From contig JUEB01000033.1 of NCBI GenBank assembly GCA_000802095.1, forward strand, positions 434,001 to 498,000: DNA of 64,000 nucleotides, read 5' to 3'. The position numbers and the translations under genes are program-made. Below the pieces are notes generated by a model. The model was not told the origin of the DNA. It did not search any database and saw only the letters and a list, made by a program, of their open reading frames with translations. This stretch comes from Peptococcaceae bacterium BICA1-7 (lineage in GTDB: Bacteria > Bacillota > Desulfotomaculia > Desulfotomaculales > Desulfocucumaceae). Positions 16,800 through 25,015 of this stretch are shown here, one piece after another (positions within the stretch are counted from its first letter, which is position 1; each line of letters opens with the position of its first letter).

Positions 16800-17083
16800 T
16801 CTGTGTAACCTCGCTATTTAGGCAGTCCCTGATTTACTAGATTATTTTACCATGAATTAACTAAAACTAAAGTCAAACTGATATCAGTATACCATTTTTA
16901 GACAGAAAAAAGGGCCTTTCAGGCGTTAAAAATTACCAGTTAGACAAATATATAGGAAAAATTTACTATAAGTATATGAAATGGGAAAATTATGGGATAT
17001 AATGATGCAATATATTAGAAAATAACTAAATAGATAAATAATGCAAATAAAAGAAAAGAATGGCAAACCGGGGAGGTGCCGCC

Positions 17084-17377
17084 ATGGATGATCTGTCTTT
17101 TACCCCGCTTGACGCCATGATACTGAAGAAGAGGCAGCTGGCCCGGGAAAAAAAGCAGCTCCAGGCCAGGGGTTATGAGGATTTTATTCAAACCGGGGAT
17201 ATAAATCTGATCCGGAAGACAAAGCAGATTGCCTCTCAAATTACCCAGTTGGAAAAGGATATTGATTTAATTCAGAAAAGCGGCGGGGACACTATCAGGC
17301 TGCACAGTATCAAAAGCGGCGATTATAAAAGGATGGCGGAACAAAGCTACGCTTTCATAATAAAAGGCGGGAGGTAG
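17084..17377 (+). CDS. Small coiled-coil protein next to a NusG-like gene, unknown function
   Basis: The 97-residue protein is soluble, charged and largely helical. Two long helices are likely: AMILKKRQLAREKKQLQAR and TKQIASQITQLEKDIDLIQ. No family is recognised. ATG 17084 is chosen because GGGAGGT lies six bases before it; a start at 17060 would include the site. Its end overlaps the ribosome binding site of the next gene, so the two are probably translated together and may work together. Confidence 0.65.
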   Translation: MDDLSFTPLDAMILKKRQLAREKKQLQARGYEDFIQTGDINLIRKTKQIASQITQLEKDIDLIQKSGGDTIRLHSIKSGDYKRMAEQSYAFIIKGGR

Positions 17378-17382
17378 CGGCG

Positions 17383-17904
17383 GTGGCGCAGTGGGTGGTT
17401 TTACACGTGCACGGCGGAAGGGAAATGGACGTTAAGTGGGTCATAGATGAAAGGTTAAAGAGAATTCAGCCGCTGGCGGCTCTTATTCATGAAACAGTGG
17501 CTCCGGTGAGACAGGTGGCGGTGCACTCAACTAAAAATATAATCAATGAGCAGGTGATCAAGGGATATGTTTTTGTCAGGTGCACTATGACAGGCCATCT
17601 CTGGCATTATTTGAGGAGCATGCCCTTTGTTTTCAAAATACTGGGCTGTCCCGTATCCGATGAGGAAATACGCAGCCTCGGACCTCATCTTGAGAGAATG
17701 GCCGAGCTCAGGCTGCCGGATAATGATGTGCTCAGCAGGATAAAGGGGAAATTCAAAGAGCTTATAGAGAAAAAGCGTAATAGAAAAACAGTTATAAGGC
17801 TGCCGTTAGGTTTATTCCGGGAGTTGTTAAAGTCTGCCAGATCTATTTTTGCCGGAGATATTTCTGAAAATGAGGTATTTCGGCTTATGCTGGAGTCTCC
17901 ATAG
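17383..17904 (+). CDS. NusG-like (NGN-domain) specialised transcription factor
   Basis: The 173-residue protein begins WVVLHVHGGRE. It has IIN...QVIKGYVFVRC, then LWHYLRSMPFVFKILGCP, the pattern of the NusG N-terminal domain (cf. PGYVLV and the Trp-rich helix before V-G). After residue 110 comes a basic helical segment (KELIEKKRNRKT), but no KOW domain is evident. NusG paralogues such as RfaH, LoaP and UpxY act on long secretion, polysaccharide or antibiotic operons. Here it stands directly before the 24-kb Tad locus. The GTG start follows GGGAGGT. The regulatory target is inference. Confidence 0.75.
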   Translation: MAQWVVLHVHGGREMDVKWVIDERLKRIQPLAALIHETVAPVRQVAVHSTKNIINEQVIKGYVFVRCTMTGHLWHYLRSMPFVFKILGCPVSDEEIRSLGPHLERMAELRLPDNDVLSRIKGKFKELIEKKRNRKTVIRLPLGLFRELLKSARSIFAGDISENEVFRLMLESP

Positions 17905-18202
17905 CAGTATTGCACCAGGCTGTTTACCTTTTTATTAAAAACTATTACTGGCAGCACCCGGATTTTATATATATATTCGTGCAATAGGAGAACGTGCCCA
18001 GGTTGCCTGTGCCACTACTTAGAGCATACGTAGGCCAATTAACTCAAATGTGGTATTTGAGGGTGGCGAAGCTTTGACTTTATCCATTCACCCCAATATT
18101 TGCGGTAAAAACCGTTGCCAATCATTTAAAGATTGAGGCGCGGGCTTTTATTCTTTTTAGAGGAAGAGTATCCGGTAAAACCACTCTGAATTGAGGTGTA
18201 GA
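17905..18202. promoter_or_regulatory. Leader region of the Tad locus with a small hairpin
   Basis: About 300 non-coding bases separate the NGN gene from cpaB. A perfect 7-bp hairpin, CTCAAAT-GTGGT-ATTTGAG, lies at 18043-18061. No terminator with a T tract is seen, so cpaB may be transcribed through from the NGN gene. The hairpin could be a recruitment signal for the NGN protein, as leader hairpins are for LoaP; this is a guess. No known riboswitch is recognised. Confidence 0.4.
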
Positions 18203-18847
18203 ATGTCAAGGTTTAAAAGGATATCGCACATTCTGCTGGCTATAATACTGGCCGCCGCTGCCGGGGGAGTGGTCTGGTATTATGTGGGTATTAACATCCC
18301 CAGTATTAAAGTGGTGGTGGCTGACAGTAAAATGCCCATAGGTACGGTAATTGGGCCTGGACATGTGGTATTAAAGGACTATCCTGTCACCGCCGTGCCC
18401 GGGGAGGCGGTGCAGTCAGTTCAGGAGGTGACCGGTAAAACAGTGGTGTCCGGCATCATATTCCCCGGTGATGTTATACGTCAGGGACATGTGGCGGCGG
18501 ATACCGGAAGCCTGAAAGCAGTGCTGCATTCCATAGCCCCGGGCAAGGAGGCCATAGATCTTCCGGCTGATACTTCCCCGGGGCTTAAAGGGGTGGCCAC
18601 TGGGGACCTGGTGAATGTATACACAGAAATAACAGTGGGAAAGGATGTCACCGAAGTTCAGTGTGTGGCCAGGGAGGCAGTGATACTAAAGGTCCCACCG
18701 GTGACGGCGGACAGAGATAACTCTTCTTCCGCCGTAAGGTCCTACGTGGTGGCGGTTACCCCGGAGGAGGCCCAAAAGGTGGCCGAAGGGAATGTGCTGG
18801 GGAAAAAGTTCTCTCTTTCGGTGCTCCCGCCCAGGGGGGGTCAGTGA
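18203..18847 (+). CDS. cpaB: Flp pilus assembly protein CpaB/RcpC (SAF domain)
   Basis: The 214-residue protein has an N-terminal membrane anchor (HILLAIILAAAAGGVVWYY), a SAF domain (VVVADSKMPIGTVIGPGHVV) and a C-terminal RcpC/CpaB-like domain with AIDLPADTSPGLKGVATGDLVNV. CpaB-type proteins sit at the outer side of the membrane and support assembly of Tad pili. ATG 18203 follows TTGAGGTG. It opens Tad set 1; the next gene starts one base after its stop codon. Confidence 0.85.
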   Translation: MSRFKRISHILLAIILAAAAGGVVWYYVGINIPSIKVVVADSKMPIGTVIGPGHVVLKDYPVTAVPGEAVQSVQEVTGKTVVSGIIFPGDVIRQGHVAADTGSLKAVLHSIAPGKEAIDLPADTSPGLKGVATGDLVNVYTEITVGKDVTEVQCVAREAVILKVPPVTADRDNSSSAVRSYVVAVTPEEAQKVAEGNVLGKKFSLSVLPPRGGQ

Positions 18848-18848
18848 A

Positions 18849-21095
18849 ATGGCTATAAGACAATTTCTGGGCAAAAAACCAGTGAAGAGGCAGGAGGAAG
18901 ATCTGCTTCTCTGGAAGGCCGGCCAGAATGCCGAAAAAGCTGAAAGCCGGGATCAGGGTGGGATAACCCATCTGTACAACATTCCTGTGGGCCCTCAGGC
19001 GCTGTCCGGAAAAGGAAAGATAATAGCGGTGCAAAGCTCTGCCGAGGGTGACGGGGCAACCACCGTGGCTGTAAACCTGGCTGGAATTGTGGCCCTTTCC
19101 CATCCTGAAAGAGTGATATTGGCCGACCTGGCAGGGTATGGGTCGGTAAGGGCCAGAATGGGTCTGCCTACCGGGGAGTGCCTTACAAATATACTGGACT
19201 GGGAAGATATTCACAGTCTGGGGGAAATAAACAGGGGGGTCTTTGCCCACTCCTCTGGAGTTATGGTGATACCCGGGGTGGTCCACTATGATCACGTGGA
19301 AAATATAGGCCCCGATCTTATATTTAAAATGCTTACCCTGTTGAAGGAAAGCTTTGATTACATAATACTTGACTGTCCGCCGGTGGGAACGGGCAACAGC
19401 GTTTGGGCCGGTATAATTGTGGCGGATGCTGTTCTGACTGTTTTTAAGCCGGACCGGGCCAGCCTTGATTTGTTGAGCGAAAACAGCGGGTTTATGATGA
19501 GGCTGGGCTGCCAAAACAGGGTGCGCCTGGTATTAAACCAGGCAGGCATCCCCGGAGGCATCAGGGCTACGGATATTGAAAGCATTCCCGGGCTGGAGCT
19601 GGCCGGAGCGCTGCCTTATTCTCCCGGAGTGGCCGGAGAGAACAACAGAAGGCAGTTTGCCGTGCTGACAAGACCGAGGGATCAGTTTTCCAGAGGACTG
19701 CAGCTGCTGCTGGACAGCGTCACGGGATCAGGGCCGCCGGAAACCGGGGGACTGGACAGGGATTTAATCAAAAAGCTGGCCTGCAGGTGCAGTGGCTTCT
19801 TTATTGAGGAAAAGGAGGGCGTCGGCACTGACCCTCCAGTCCCGGTAAATGGCGGCGGCATACCGGGTCTGGACGGGGAGAAGTACGCTGAAATACGTTT
19901 TTATGTCCAGAAGGCCCTGAGCAGTATTTTAAAGCCCGAGGAGAAAACCAGGAGCCGGGACCCTATTGTCAGGTCAAAGCTGAAAAGCATAGTGCTCAGG
20001 GGATTGCTGGAAAAAAGCGTGCCCCTGGGCGAGGAGGCCTCACTGATGCTGGTGGAGGAACTGGGCAACGAACTCCTTGGGTACGGCCCTGTGGAGCCTT
20101 TTTTCTACGACCCCGAGGTGACTGAGATAAAGGCCGGCAGGGATGTGATAAGGATAGAGAAGAACGGTCTGGAAAGGGTGGTAGAGGGCATCCGGTTCAG
20201 AAATGAGGACCACATAAAGGATGTTCTGGAAAGAATGCTGGCTCCTACCGGGAGAAAGATAGACATGGCCTCACCCAGGGTAAATGCCCGCCTGATTGAC
20301 GGGTCGAGGCTGATCGCCCACACCGCGCCGGTGTCCGTGGATGGGACCATGTTTACCATCCGCCGCTTCAGAAAGGACATGAACCTGGAAAACCTGATGG
20401 CCAGAGGTGTAATATCCCCGGAGGTAATGGAGTTTATAAAGATTGCCGTGCAGTCGAGGATGAATATTGTAATTAGCGGGGGCACCGGATCGGGAAAAAC
20501 CACTTTTTTAAACTGCACAGCCTCTTTTATTCCCGAAGAGGAGAATATTATCACCATCGAGGACCCAGCCGAGCTGCAGCTGCAGCATCCCAGTGTCAGA
20601 AGGCTGGAGGCCAGGCCGGCCACCGCCGAGCATGAGGAGATAACCCAGCGGGAACTGGTTAAGGATGCTCTGCGTATGAGGCCTGACCGCATCATAGTGG
20701 GGGAGGTCCGGGGGGCCGAGGCCTTTGACATGCTGCAGGCCATGAACACCGGGCACCAGGGCTCCGAGACCACCGGCCATGCCAATTCCGCCAGGCATTG
20801 CACAAAAAGGCTGGTGAACATGGTGCAGATGGCCGGAATGGACATACCCTACGACGGCATAGTGGAGCAGATAGCAGACGCCGTGGACCTTTTTATACAT
20901 GTATTAAAGGACAGATCAGGCCGGCGGCGGATGGACCATATCTGTGAGGTGGCCGGGGTGGAGCGGGTGGAGGGAGTGCTCAATGTCAAACTGAACACCC
21001 TCTGGCAGTACAGCCCCAAAACCGATGCCTTCGAATGGGTGGCCCAGCGTTTTTCCCGGCGGGAAGTATTTGCAGACAGGGGGTGGGCCGGGTGA
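18849..21095 (+). CDS. Fused TadZ-like and TadA/CpaF-type pilus ATPase
   Basis: This 748-residue protein joins two parts normally made by separate genes. Residues about 50-300 are a MinD/TadZ-like ATPase domain with a degenerate loop SAEGDGATTVAVNLA (no lysine before TT), then DYIILDCPPVG. Residues about 350-748 are a TadA/CpaF secretion ATPase with Walker A SGGTGSGKTTFLN, ITIEDPAELQL, RMRPDRIIVGEVRG and TTGHANSA. TadZ localises the machine at the membrane and TadA powers pilus assembly. It lies one base after cpaB and overlaps tadB by four bases. Confidence 0.9.
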   Translation: MAIRQFLGKKPVKRQEEDLLLWKAGQNAEKAESRDQGGITHLYNIPVGPQALSGKGKIIAVQSSAEGDGATTVAVNLAGIVALSHPERVILADLAGYGSVRARMGLPTGECLTNILDWEDIHSLGEINRGVFAHSSGVMVIPGVVHYDHVENIGPDLIFKMLTLLKESFDYIILDCPPVGTGNSVWAGIIVADAVLTVFKPDRASLDLLSENSGFMMRLGCQNRVRLVLNQAGIPGGIRATDIESIPGLELAGALPYSPGVAGENNRRQFAVLTRPRDQFSRGLQLLLDSVTGSGPPETGGLDRDLIKKLACRCSGFFIEEKEGVGTDPPVPVNGGGIPGLDGEKYAEIRFYVQKALSSILKPEEKTRSRDPIVRSKLKSIVLRGLLEKSVPLGEEASLMLVEELGNELLGYGPVEPFFYDPEVTEIKAGRDVIRIEKNGLERVVEGIRFRNEDHIKDVLERMLAPTGRKIDMASPRVNARLIDGSRLIAHTAPVSVDGTMFTIRRFRKDMNLENLMARGVISPEVMEFIKIAVQSRMNIVISGGTGSGKTTFLNCTASFIPEEENIITIEDPAELQLQHPSVRRLEARPATAEHEEITQRELVKDALRMRPDRIIVGEVRGAEAFDMLQAMNTGHQGSETTGHANSARHCTKRLVNMVQMAGMDIPYDGIVEQIADAVDLFIHVLKDRSGRRRMDHICEVAGVERVEGVLNVKLNTLWQYSPKTDAFEWVAQRFSRREVFADRGWAG

Positions 21096-21934
21096 ACCGT
21101 GAACTGGTTTTTCTGGCCGCCCTGCTGACAGGCCTGGCGGTTTTCTGGGCTGTTGCGGGCCATAAGGTGAGCCTTGCCAGGAGGAGGTCGGTGAGGTTAA
21201 GTGATGAGAGAATAGAGACCCGGAAAAAGGTGGTCAGGTCGTCCCAGGATGTAATTATCACCCTGGCGGGGGGGGTTATACTGGGCGGGGTGGCTCTGGC
21301 TGTAACGGGAAAGTGGTATTTCGGGCTGCTGGGCCTTAGTATGGGGTCGCTGGTGCTGAAGTGGTGGAAAAATAAACAGGAAGAGGACAAAATGGAGCTT
21401 CTCAGAACCCAGTTCGCTGATGTGCTGGGTCAGCTTGAGAGCGCCACTTACGGGGGCATGAATCCTTACCAGGCGGTAGAGGACGCTGTTCCCAACATGC
21501 CCAGGCCGTCCCGGGATGTATTCTATGAAATTCTGCGCCGGACCAGGACCGGGGATACACTGGCCCAGGCCATTGAGGCGGTAAGAAAGGAGACCGGCTG
21601 GGAGGAGCTGAAGTCCCTTTCCATTGCCATCAGGCTTTACAACAGGGTAGGTGTTGACCTGGCGGAAACCTGCCGGCACTCCATGGATGCTTACGAGGAC
21701 AGGGAAAGCTTCAGGAGTATAATCAATGCGGCGGTGGCCCAAAACATGATGACCTTAAAGGTGCTGACGGCGCTTCCTTTTTTATTTGTCGGGGCTACCA
21801 GGTTCCTGGCGCCGGGATTCGCGGACTCGCTATTTAACACAGCCCCCGGCAATATAGTTTTTATTACATCAACTGCCTGGATTATATACGGTAATATATT
21901 TACCCGGAGGATTATCAGAAAAGCCTTCAAATGA
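21092..21934 (+). CDS. tadB: TadB, inner-membrane platform protein of Tad pilus set 1
   Basis: The 280-residue membrane protein has hydrophobic segments near the start (LVFLAALLTGLAVFWAV), about residues 50-90, and two at the C-terminus, with a T2SSF domain between (LLRTQFADVLGQLESATYGGMNPYQAVE). TadB and TadC form the platform on which TadA acts. The GTG start overlaps the tadZ-tadA stop codon (GTGA), which indicates coupled translation. Confidence 0.85.
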   Translation: MNRELVFLAALLTGLAVFWAVAGHKVSLARRRSVRLSDERIETRKKVVRSSQDVIITLAGGVILGGVALAVTGKWYFGLLGLSMGSLVLKWWKNKQEEDKMELLRTQFADVLGQLESATYGGMNPYQAVEDAVPNMPRPSRDVFYEILRRTRTGDTLAQAIEAVRKETGWEELKSLSIAIRLYNRVGVDLAETCRHSMDAYEDRESFRSIINAAVAQNMMTLKVLTALPFLFVGATRFLAPGFADSLFNTAPGNIVFITSTAWIIYGNIFTRRIIRKAFK

Positions 21935-21947
21935 ACTGGGGGGTAAT

Positions 21948-22802
21948 ATGGTGCTGAAATACATTTACTCTCATCTTGGCGGTATTGACGGGGCAGCCAT
22001 TGGCGCGGCGTTTACGGCGGCAGCAGTTCTTTTTCTGGTGGCCGGCAACAAGCTGCGGCTGCCCGGAGGCTTTGAGCTTAACGGGCAGGCCGAAACACTG
22101 TTAAACAAAACGGGAACAAAGCTGGGTAATGAAATAAGCAAAACTATAATACAAAAGAAAATTATCCAGGCCGATCTCACCATCCAGCCGGAATACTTTA
22201 TTGGCCTTCAATACGGACTCCCGGTTCTGTGCCTGGCGTTACTGCTGCCGCCCACCTTGCTGGGCTGGGTGGATATATACTGGGGCATGCTGCTGGCCCT
22301 GGTAATGTATCTGATCCCGGGCATGTGGCTGAACAAAAGGGCCAGGGAGCGTATAGAGGCAATAAAGGGGGACATACCGGACTTTTGCATCCTTCTGGGC
22401 AATGCTGTAAGGGGCGCTGATTTAATGCTGGCCCTGCAGGAGGTTTCGGCTACTATGAAGGGTGAGCTGGCCAGAGAAATTGATAGGGCGCTGGCAGACA
22501 TGGCTACCGGAGACAGCCGGGCGGCAGCCCTGAATAAAATGGCGGACCGCTGCGGCATTCCTGAATTAACCGGGCTGGTGTCCAAAATACAGCAGGCCAT
22601 GCGCTATGGAAGCCCGCTGGAGCCGGTGGTAAAGCATTATGCGGAAAAGATTATGTCCAGGAAAAAGTATGAGGCCCAGAAAACAGCAGGAGAGCTTACC
22701 ATAAAACTGCTTTTCCCCATCATAATTTTTGTTCTGTTCCCACTGGGAGCAATGATCGGTTTTCCAATAGTGTGGAATATGTTGATTGTTTTCGGAAATT
22801 AG
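21948..22802 (+). CDS. tadC: TadC, inner-membrane platform protein of Tad pilus set 1
   Basis: The 284-residue protein carries a T2SSF domain (IPDFCILLGNAVRGADLMLALQE) between hydrophobic segments (VLCLALLLPPTLLGWVDIYWG upstream, LLFPIIIFVLFPLGAMIGF at the end). It also has the sequence MRYGSPLEPVVKHYAEK, typical of TadC. It is 13 bases after tadB and pairs with it in the pilus platform. The ATG follows TGGGGGGTAAT. Confidence 0.85.
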   Translation: MVLKYIYSHLGGIDGAAIGAAFTAAAVLFLVAGNKLRLPGGFELNGQAETLLNKTGTKLGNEISKTIIQKKIIQADLTIQPEYFIGLQYGLPVLCLALLLPPTLLGWVDIYWGMLLALVMYLIPGMWLNKRARERIEAIKGDIPDFCILLGNAVRGADLMLALQEVSATMKGELAREIDRALADMATGDSRAAALNKMADRCGIPELTGLVSKIQQAMRYGSPLEPVVKHYAEKIMSRKKYEAQKTAGELTIKLLFPIIIFVLFPLGAMIGFPIVWNMLIVFGN

Positions 22803-22847
22803 AGGGGTGTTAAGGCTGTGTACATAAAAGAAAAGGAGGTGAAAGAA

Positions 22848-23015
22848 TTGAAAAATTTTATAAAAAGGCTTCATCAAGATGAGAGCGGTCAGGGAATGGC
22901 GGAGTATGCCATTATTCTGGTAGTGATAGCGCTTTTTGCTGTTGCTGGATTTACATTCCTGGGCGATAGGATAAATGACAAGGTGGAAGATGCAGGGGAT
23001 GCCCTCGGTAATTAG
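22848..23015 (+). CDS. flp: Flp/Fap-type pilin of set 1
   Basis: The 55-residue prepilin has a short charged leader, the processing site of the G-xxxx-EY type in SGQGMAEYAIILV, and a single hydrophobic helix. This is the classic Flp pilin architecture: cleavage after the first Gly of GQGMAEY leaves Glu at position 5 and Tyr at 6. TTG 22848 is chosen for AAAGGAGGTGA at 22832-22842. A terminator-like hairpin follows, as expected for a highly expressed pilin gene. Confidence 0.9.
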   Translation: MKNFIKRLHQDESGQGMAEYAIILVVIALFAVAGFTFLGDRINDKVEDAGDALGN

Positions 23016-23033
23016 TTGTTTATATAGTATTTG

Positions 23034-23064
23034 AAGGGACATGGTTTACACCGTGTCCCTTTAT
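23034..23064 (+). terminator. Hairpin after the flp gene
   Basis: AAGGGACATGGT pairs with ACCGTGTCCCTT (one G-U pair) around TTAC. The T tract is weak, so it may attenuate or stabilise the pilin mRNA rather than stop all transcripts. Confidence 0.6.
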
Positions 23065-23101
23065 TTATATGGAATAAAACAATCTGATGAAAGGTGCTGA
23101 C

Positions 23102-23440
23102 ATGGTTCTTAAATTATCAAGTGGAGTAATTTTAGCAGGAGAAACCACTTTGGCCAAAAATTTTGCCGGCAGGCTGAGGGGGCTTATGGGAAGAAAGGGG
23201 ATGTCTGCCGGTGAGGCTTTGATTATAAAGCCCTGCTGCCAGATACACACCTTTTTTATGCGGTTTGACATTGACGTTATTTTTGTTGACCGGCAGGGGA
23301 GGGTGCTGCAGGTGGTGGAAAGGATGCCTTCCTGGAGGATAAGCAGCCTGGTGCCGCAGGCCCGCCTGGTGGTGGAACTGCCCGGGGGCTCTCTGAAGGC
23401 CAGTGTTGCCCCCGGCGACATGATAAAGCTGGAGGAATGA
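23102..23440 (+). CDS. DUF192 protein
   Basis: The 112-residue protein has the DUF192 core: AKNFAGRLRGLMGRKG, CCQIHTFFMRFDIDVIFVD and VVELPGGSLKASVAPGD. DUF192 proteins form a small beta fold and often accompany Tad loci; their function is unknown. Here the gene lies between the pilin and the prepilin peptidase. ATG 23102 follows AAAGGTG; ATG 23087 is possible but has no binding site. Confidence 0.85.
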   Translation: MVLKLSSGVILAGETTLAKNFAGRLRGLMGRKGMSAGEALIIKPCCQIHTFFMRFDIDVIFVDRQGRVLQVVERMPSWRISSLVPQARLVVELPGGSLKASVAPGDMIKLEE

Positions 23441-23469
23441 TGCCATTTTTTTGAAGGGAGTCAGTTGAT

Positions 23470-23952
23470 GTGTACCCTCTTATTTCCTTTTTTCTGGCGG
23501 CAGTCCTGGTGACCGCCTGTACCTGGACTGATTTAAGGAGCAGGCGCATCTACAATGTGTTCACGTACCCGGCTGCCCTTGCCGGGGTGGTCTTAAGCCT
23601 TATGGAGGGCAACTGGTTCAATTTATACGGCAGCCTCATTATTCTTGCCATGTACCTGTACTTTTTCCTGTCAGGTAAGATGGGTGCAGGGGATTTAAAG
23701 CTGGCCGTGGCCCTTTCCCTGCTCCTGGGCTTTATGCCGGTGCTTTTCGGCACACTTGCCGCCGGAGTGCTAATTATGGCCTGGGGCTTTTCAGCAACCT
23801 GGCGTAGAACAGGACAACTGCAGACTGCAGTGCTGGTGGTGGCCGGCAAGCTCCCCGGAGGAGAGGTGCCCTATGGGGCGGTGCTGGGGCCTTCGGCTTT
23901 GGGAGTGGCCGTGCTTCAGTATTATATAGATAATGGCGGCAATATTTCCTGA
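23470..23952 (+). CDS. tadV: Prepilin peptidase (TadV/CpaA, A24 family)
   Basis: This 160-residue membrane protein has the two catalytic aspartates of A24 peptidases: D in CTWTDLRSRRIYN near residue 20 and the GxGD motif GAGDLKLAVALS near residue 75. About five hydrophobic helices are present. It removes the leader from Flp and pseudopilin precursors. It is the only such gene in the locus, so it probably serves both pilus sets. The GTG start follows AAGGGAG at slightly long spacing. Confidence 0.9.
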   Translation: MYPLISFFLAAVLVTACTWTDLRSRRIYNVFTYPAALAGVVLSLMEGNWFNLYGSLIILAMYLYFFLSGKMGAGDLKLAVALSLLLGFMPVLFGTLAAGVLIMAWGFSATWRRTGQLQTAVLVVAGKLPGGEVPYGAVLGPSALGVAVLQYYIDNGGNIS

Positions 23953-23962
23953 CAGGTAAATG

Positions 23963-23991
23963 TTGACAATATACACATGTATGTGTATAAG
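23963..23991 (+). promoter_or_regulatory. Promoter of duplication unit 1
   Basis: TTGACA (23963-23968), a 17-bp spacer and TATAAG (23986-23991) with an extended TGTG before it. The same arrangement is kept at 26953-26981 in unit 2, which supports function and shows that this cassette is transcribed apart from tadV. Confidence 0.8.
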
Positions 23992-24077
23992 TATGAAAAC
24001 CAGTGAATTTAAAAAAAGCATGAATACATCGACAAGAAGACTATAAGGAGATAAAAAGGCTTAGGAGTGTGAGTTTA

Positions 24078-24995
24078 GTGAAAAGAATCATAACCATAGC
24101 TTTAGCTCTGGTCCTGGCGGCGGTGCTGGCGCTTCCCGCAATGGCCGAGCAGGTTAATTTGTATCAGAATAACCAACTGGTAAAAAGCGTGGTCTTTAAA
24201 ATAGGAGTACCCTATTATGTGGTCAACGGCCAGACTCCAGGAGTAAAGATGGACGTGGCGCCGTTTGTAAAGAGCGACCGCACCTTCGTGCCGGTGAGGT
24301 TTCTGGGTAATGCACTGGGCCTTGATGACAGCAGAATCATCTGGGACAACAGCACCCAGACTGCCACCCTTAAAGGAAACGCTATCCTACAAATGACCAT
24401 CGGCCAGGCCAGCATCATCAGTAATGGGGTCAAGAAAATAATTGATGTGGCCCCCATACTGCAAAGCGACCGCACATTCCTCCCGGCCAGGTACGTGGCC
24501 GAGGGGCTGGGCTACCAGGTTAGTTGGGACGACACCACTCAGACGGTGGTTTGCTGGCCTGAGGGAGAGATAAAGCCGGATGTCAGCGCGGTGGTGAGTT
24601 ACCTGGAAAATAAGGGGACAACTCCGGCCAAACCGATATCTGGAGACTTAGTTAATGGTTACAATATTCCCAAGAATACAGACTTAACCATTGCCAATTA
24701 TGCCAAAGAGGCTAGTGATGGCAAATGGATGGTTTTCTCCATCAACCTTACAAAAAGAAATCTGCAACAGCAGTATGCTGACACGCAAAGTATTATTTCT
24801 CAAACTGTTGACCCTGCCACAACCGCCGAGGCCATTGATTATGCTAAGAAAGTGCAATATGCGTTAGAAAATGGATCTAGAGAAAATCCTATATATTGCC
24901 CTATCACAACCTTCAATGCACCTAACGACATGGCTGTTAGGGTAGGCGCCGGTGGAGGCGACACCGTACAATTTGACCTCTGGTCAACAAAATAA
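24078..24995 (+). CDS. Secreted protein with copper amine oxidase-like N-terminal (stalk) domain, copy 1
   Basis: The 305-residue precursor has a signal peptide ending PAMA-EQ. Residues about 25-160 form two repeats of the copper amine oxidase N-terminal type: VAPFVKSDRTFVPVRFLGNALG and VAPILQSDRTFLPARYVAEGLG. The rest (about 170-305) is a separate domain with GKWMVFSIN, a Gln-rich helix and a Gly-rich end. Stalk domains of this type are common in cell-surface proteins of clostridia. Its copy at 27066 is nearly identical in the stalk but diverged after it. GTG 24078 has a better distance to AGGAG than GTG 24069. Confidence 0.8.
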   Translation: MKRIITIALALVLAAVLALPAMAEQVNLYQNNQLVKSVVFKIGVPYYVVNGQTPGVKMDVAPFVKSDRTFVPVRFLGNALGLDDSRIIWDNSTQTATLKGNAILQMTIGQASIISNGVKKIIDVAPILQSDRTFLPARYVAEGLGYQVSWDDTTQTVVCWPEGEIKPDVSAVVSYLENKGTTPAKPISGDLVNGYNIPKNTDLTIANYAKEASDGKWMVFSINLTKRNLQQQYADTQSIISQTVDPATTAEAIDYAKKVQYALENGSRENPIYCPITTFNAPNDMAVRVGAGGGDTVQFDLWSTK

Positions 24996-25015
24996 GCGAG
25001 GGAGGGAAAAGAATT

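Noticed and set aside
17905-18202. Cyclic di-GMP riboswitch in the Tad leader
   Set aside because: The expected GCAAACC and tetraloop-receptor parts of the known classes were not found.
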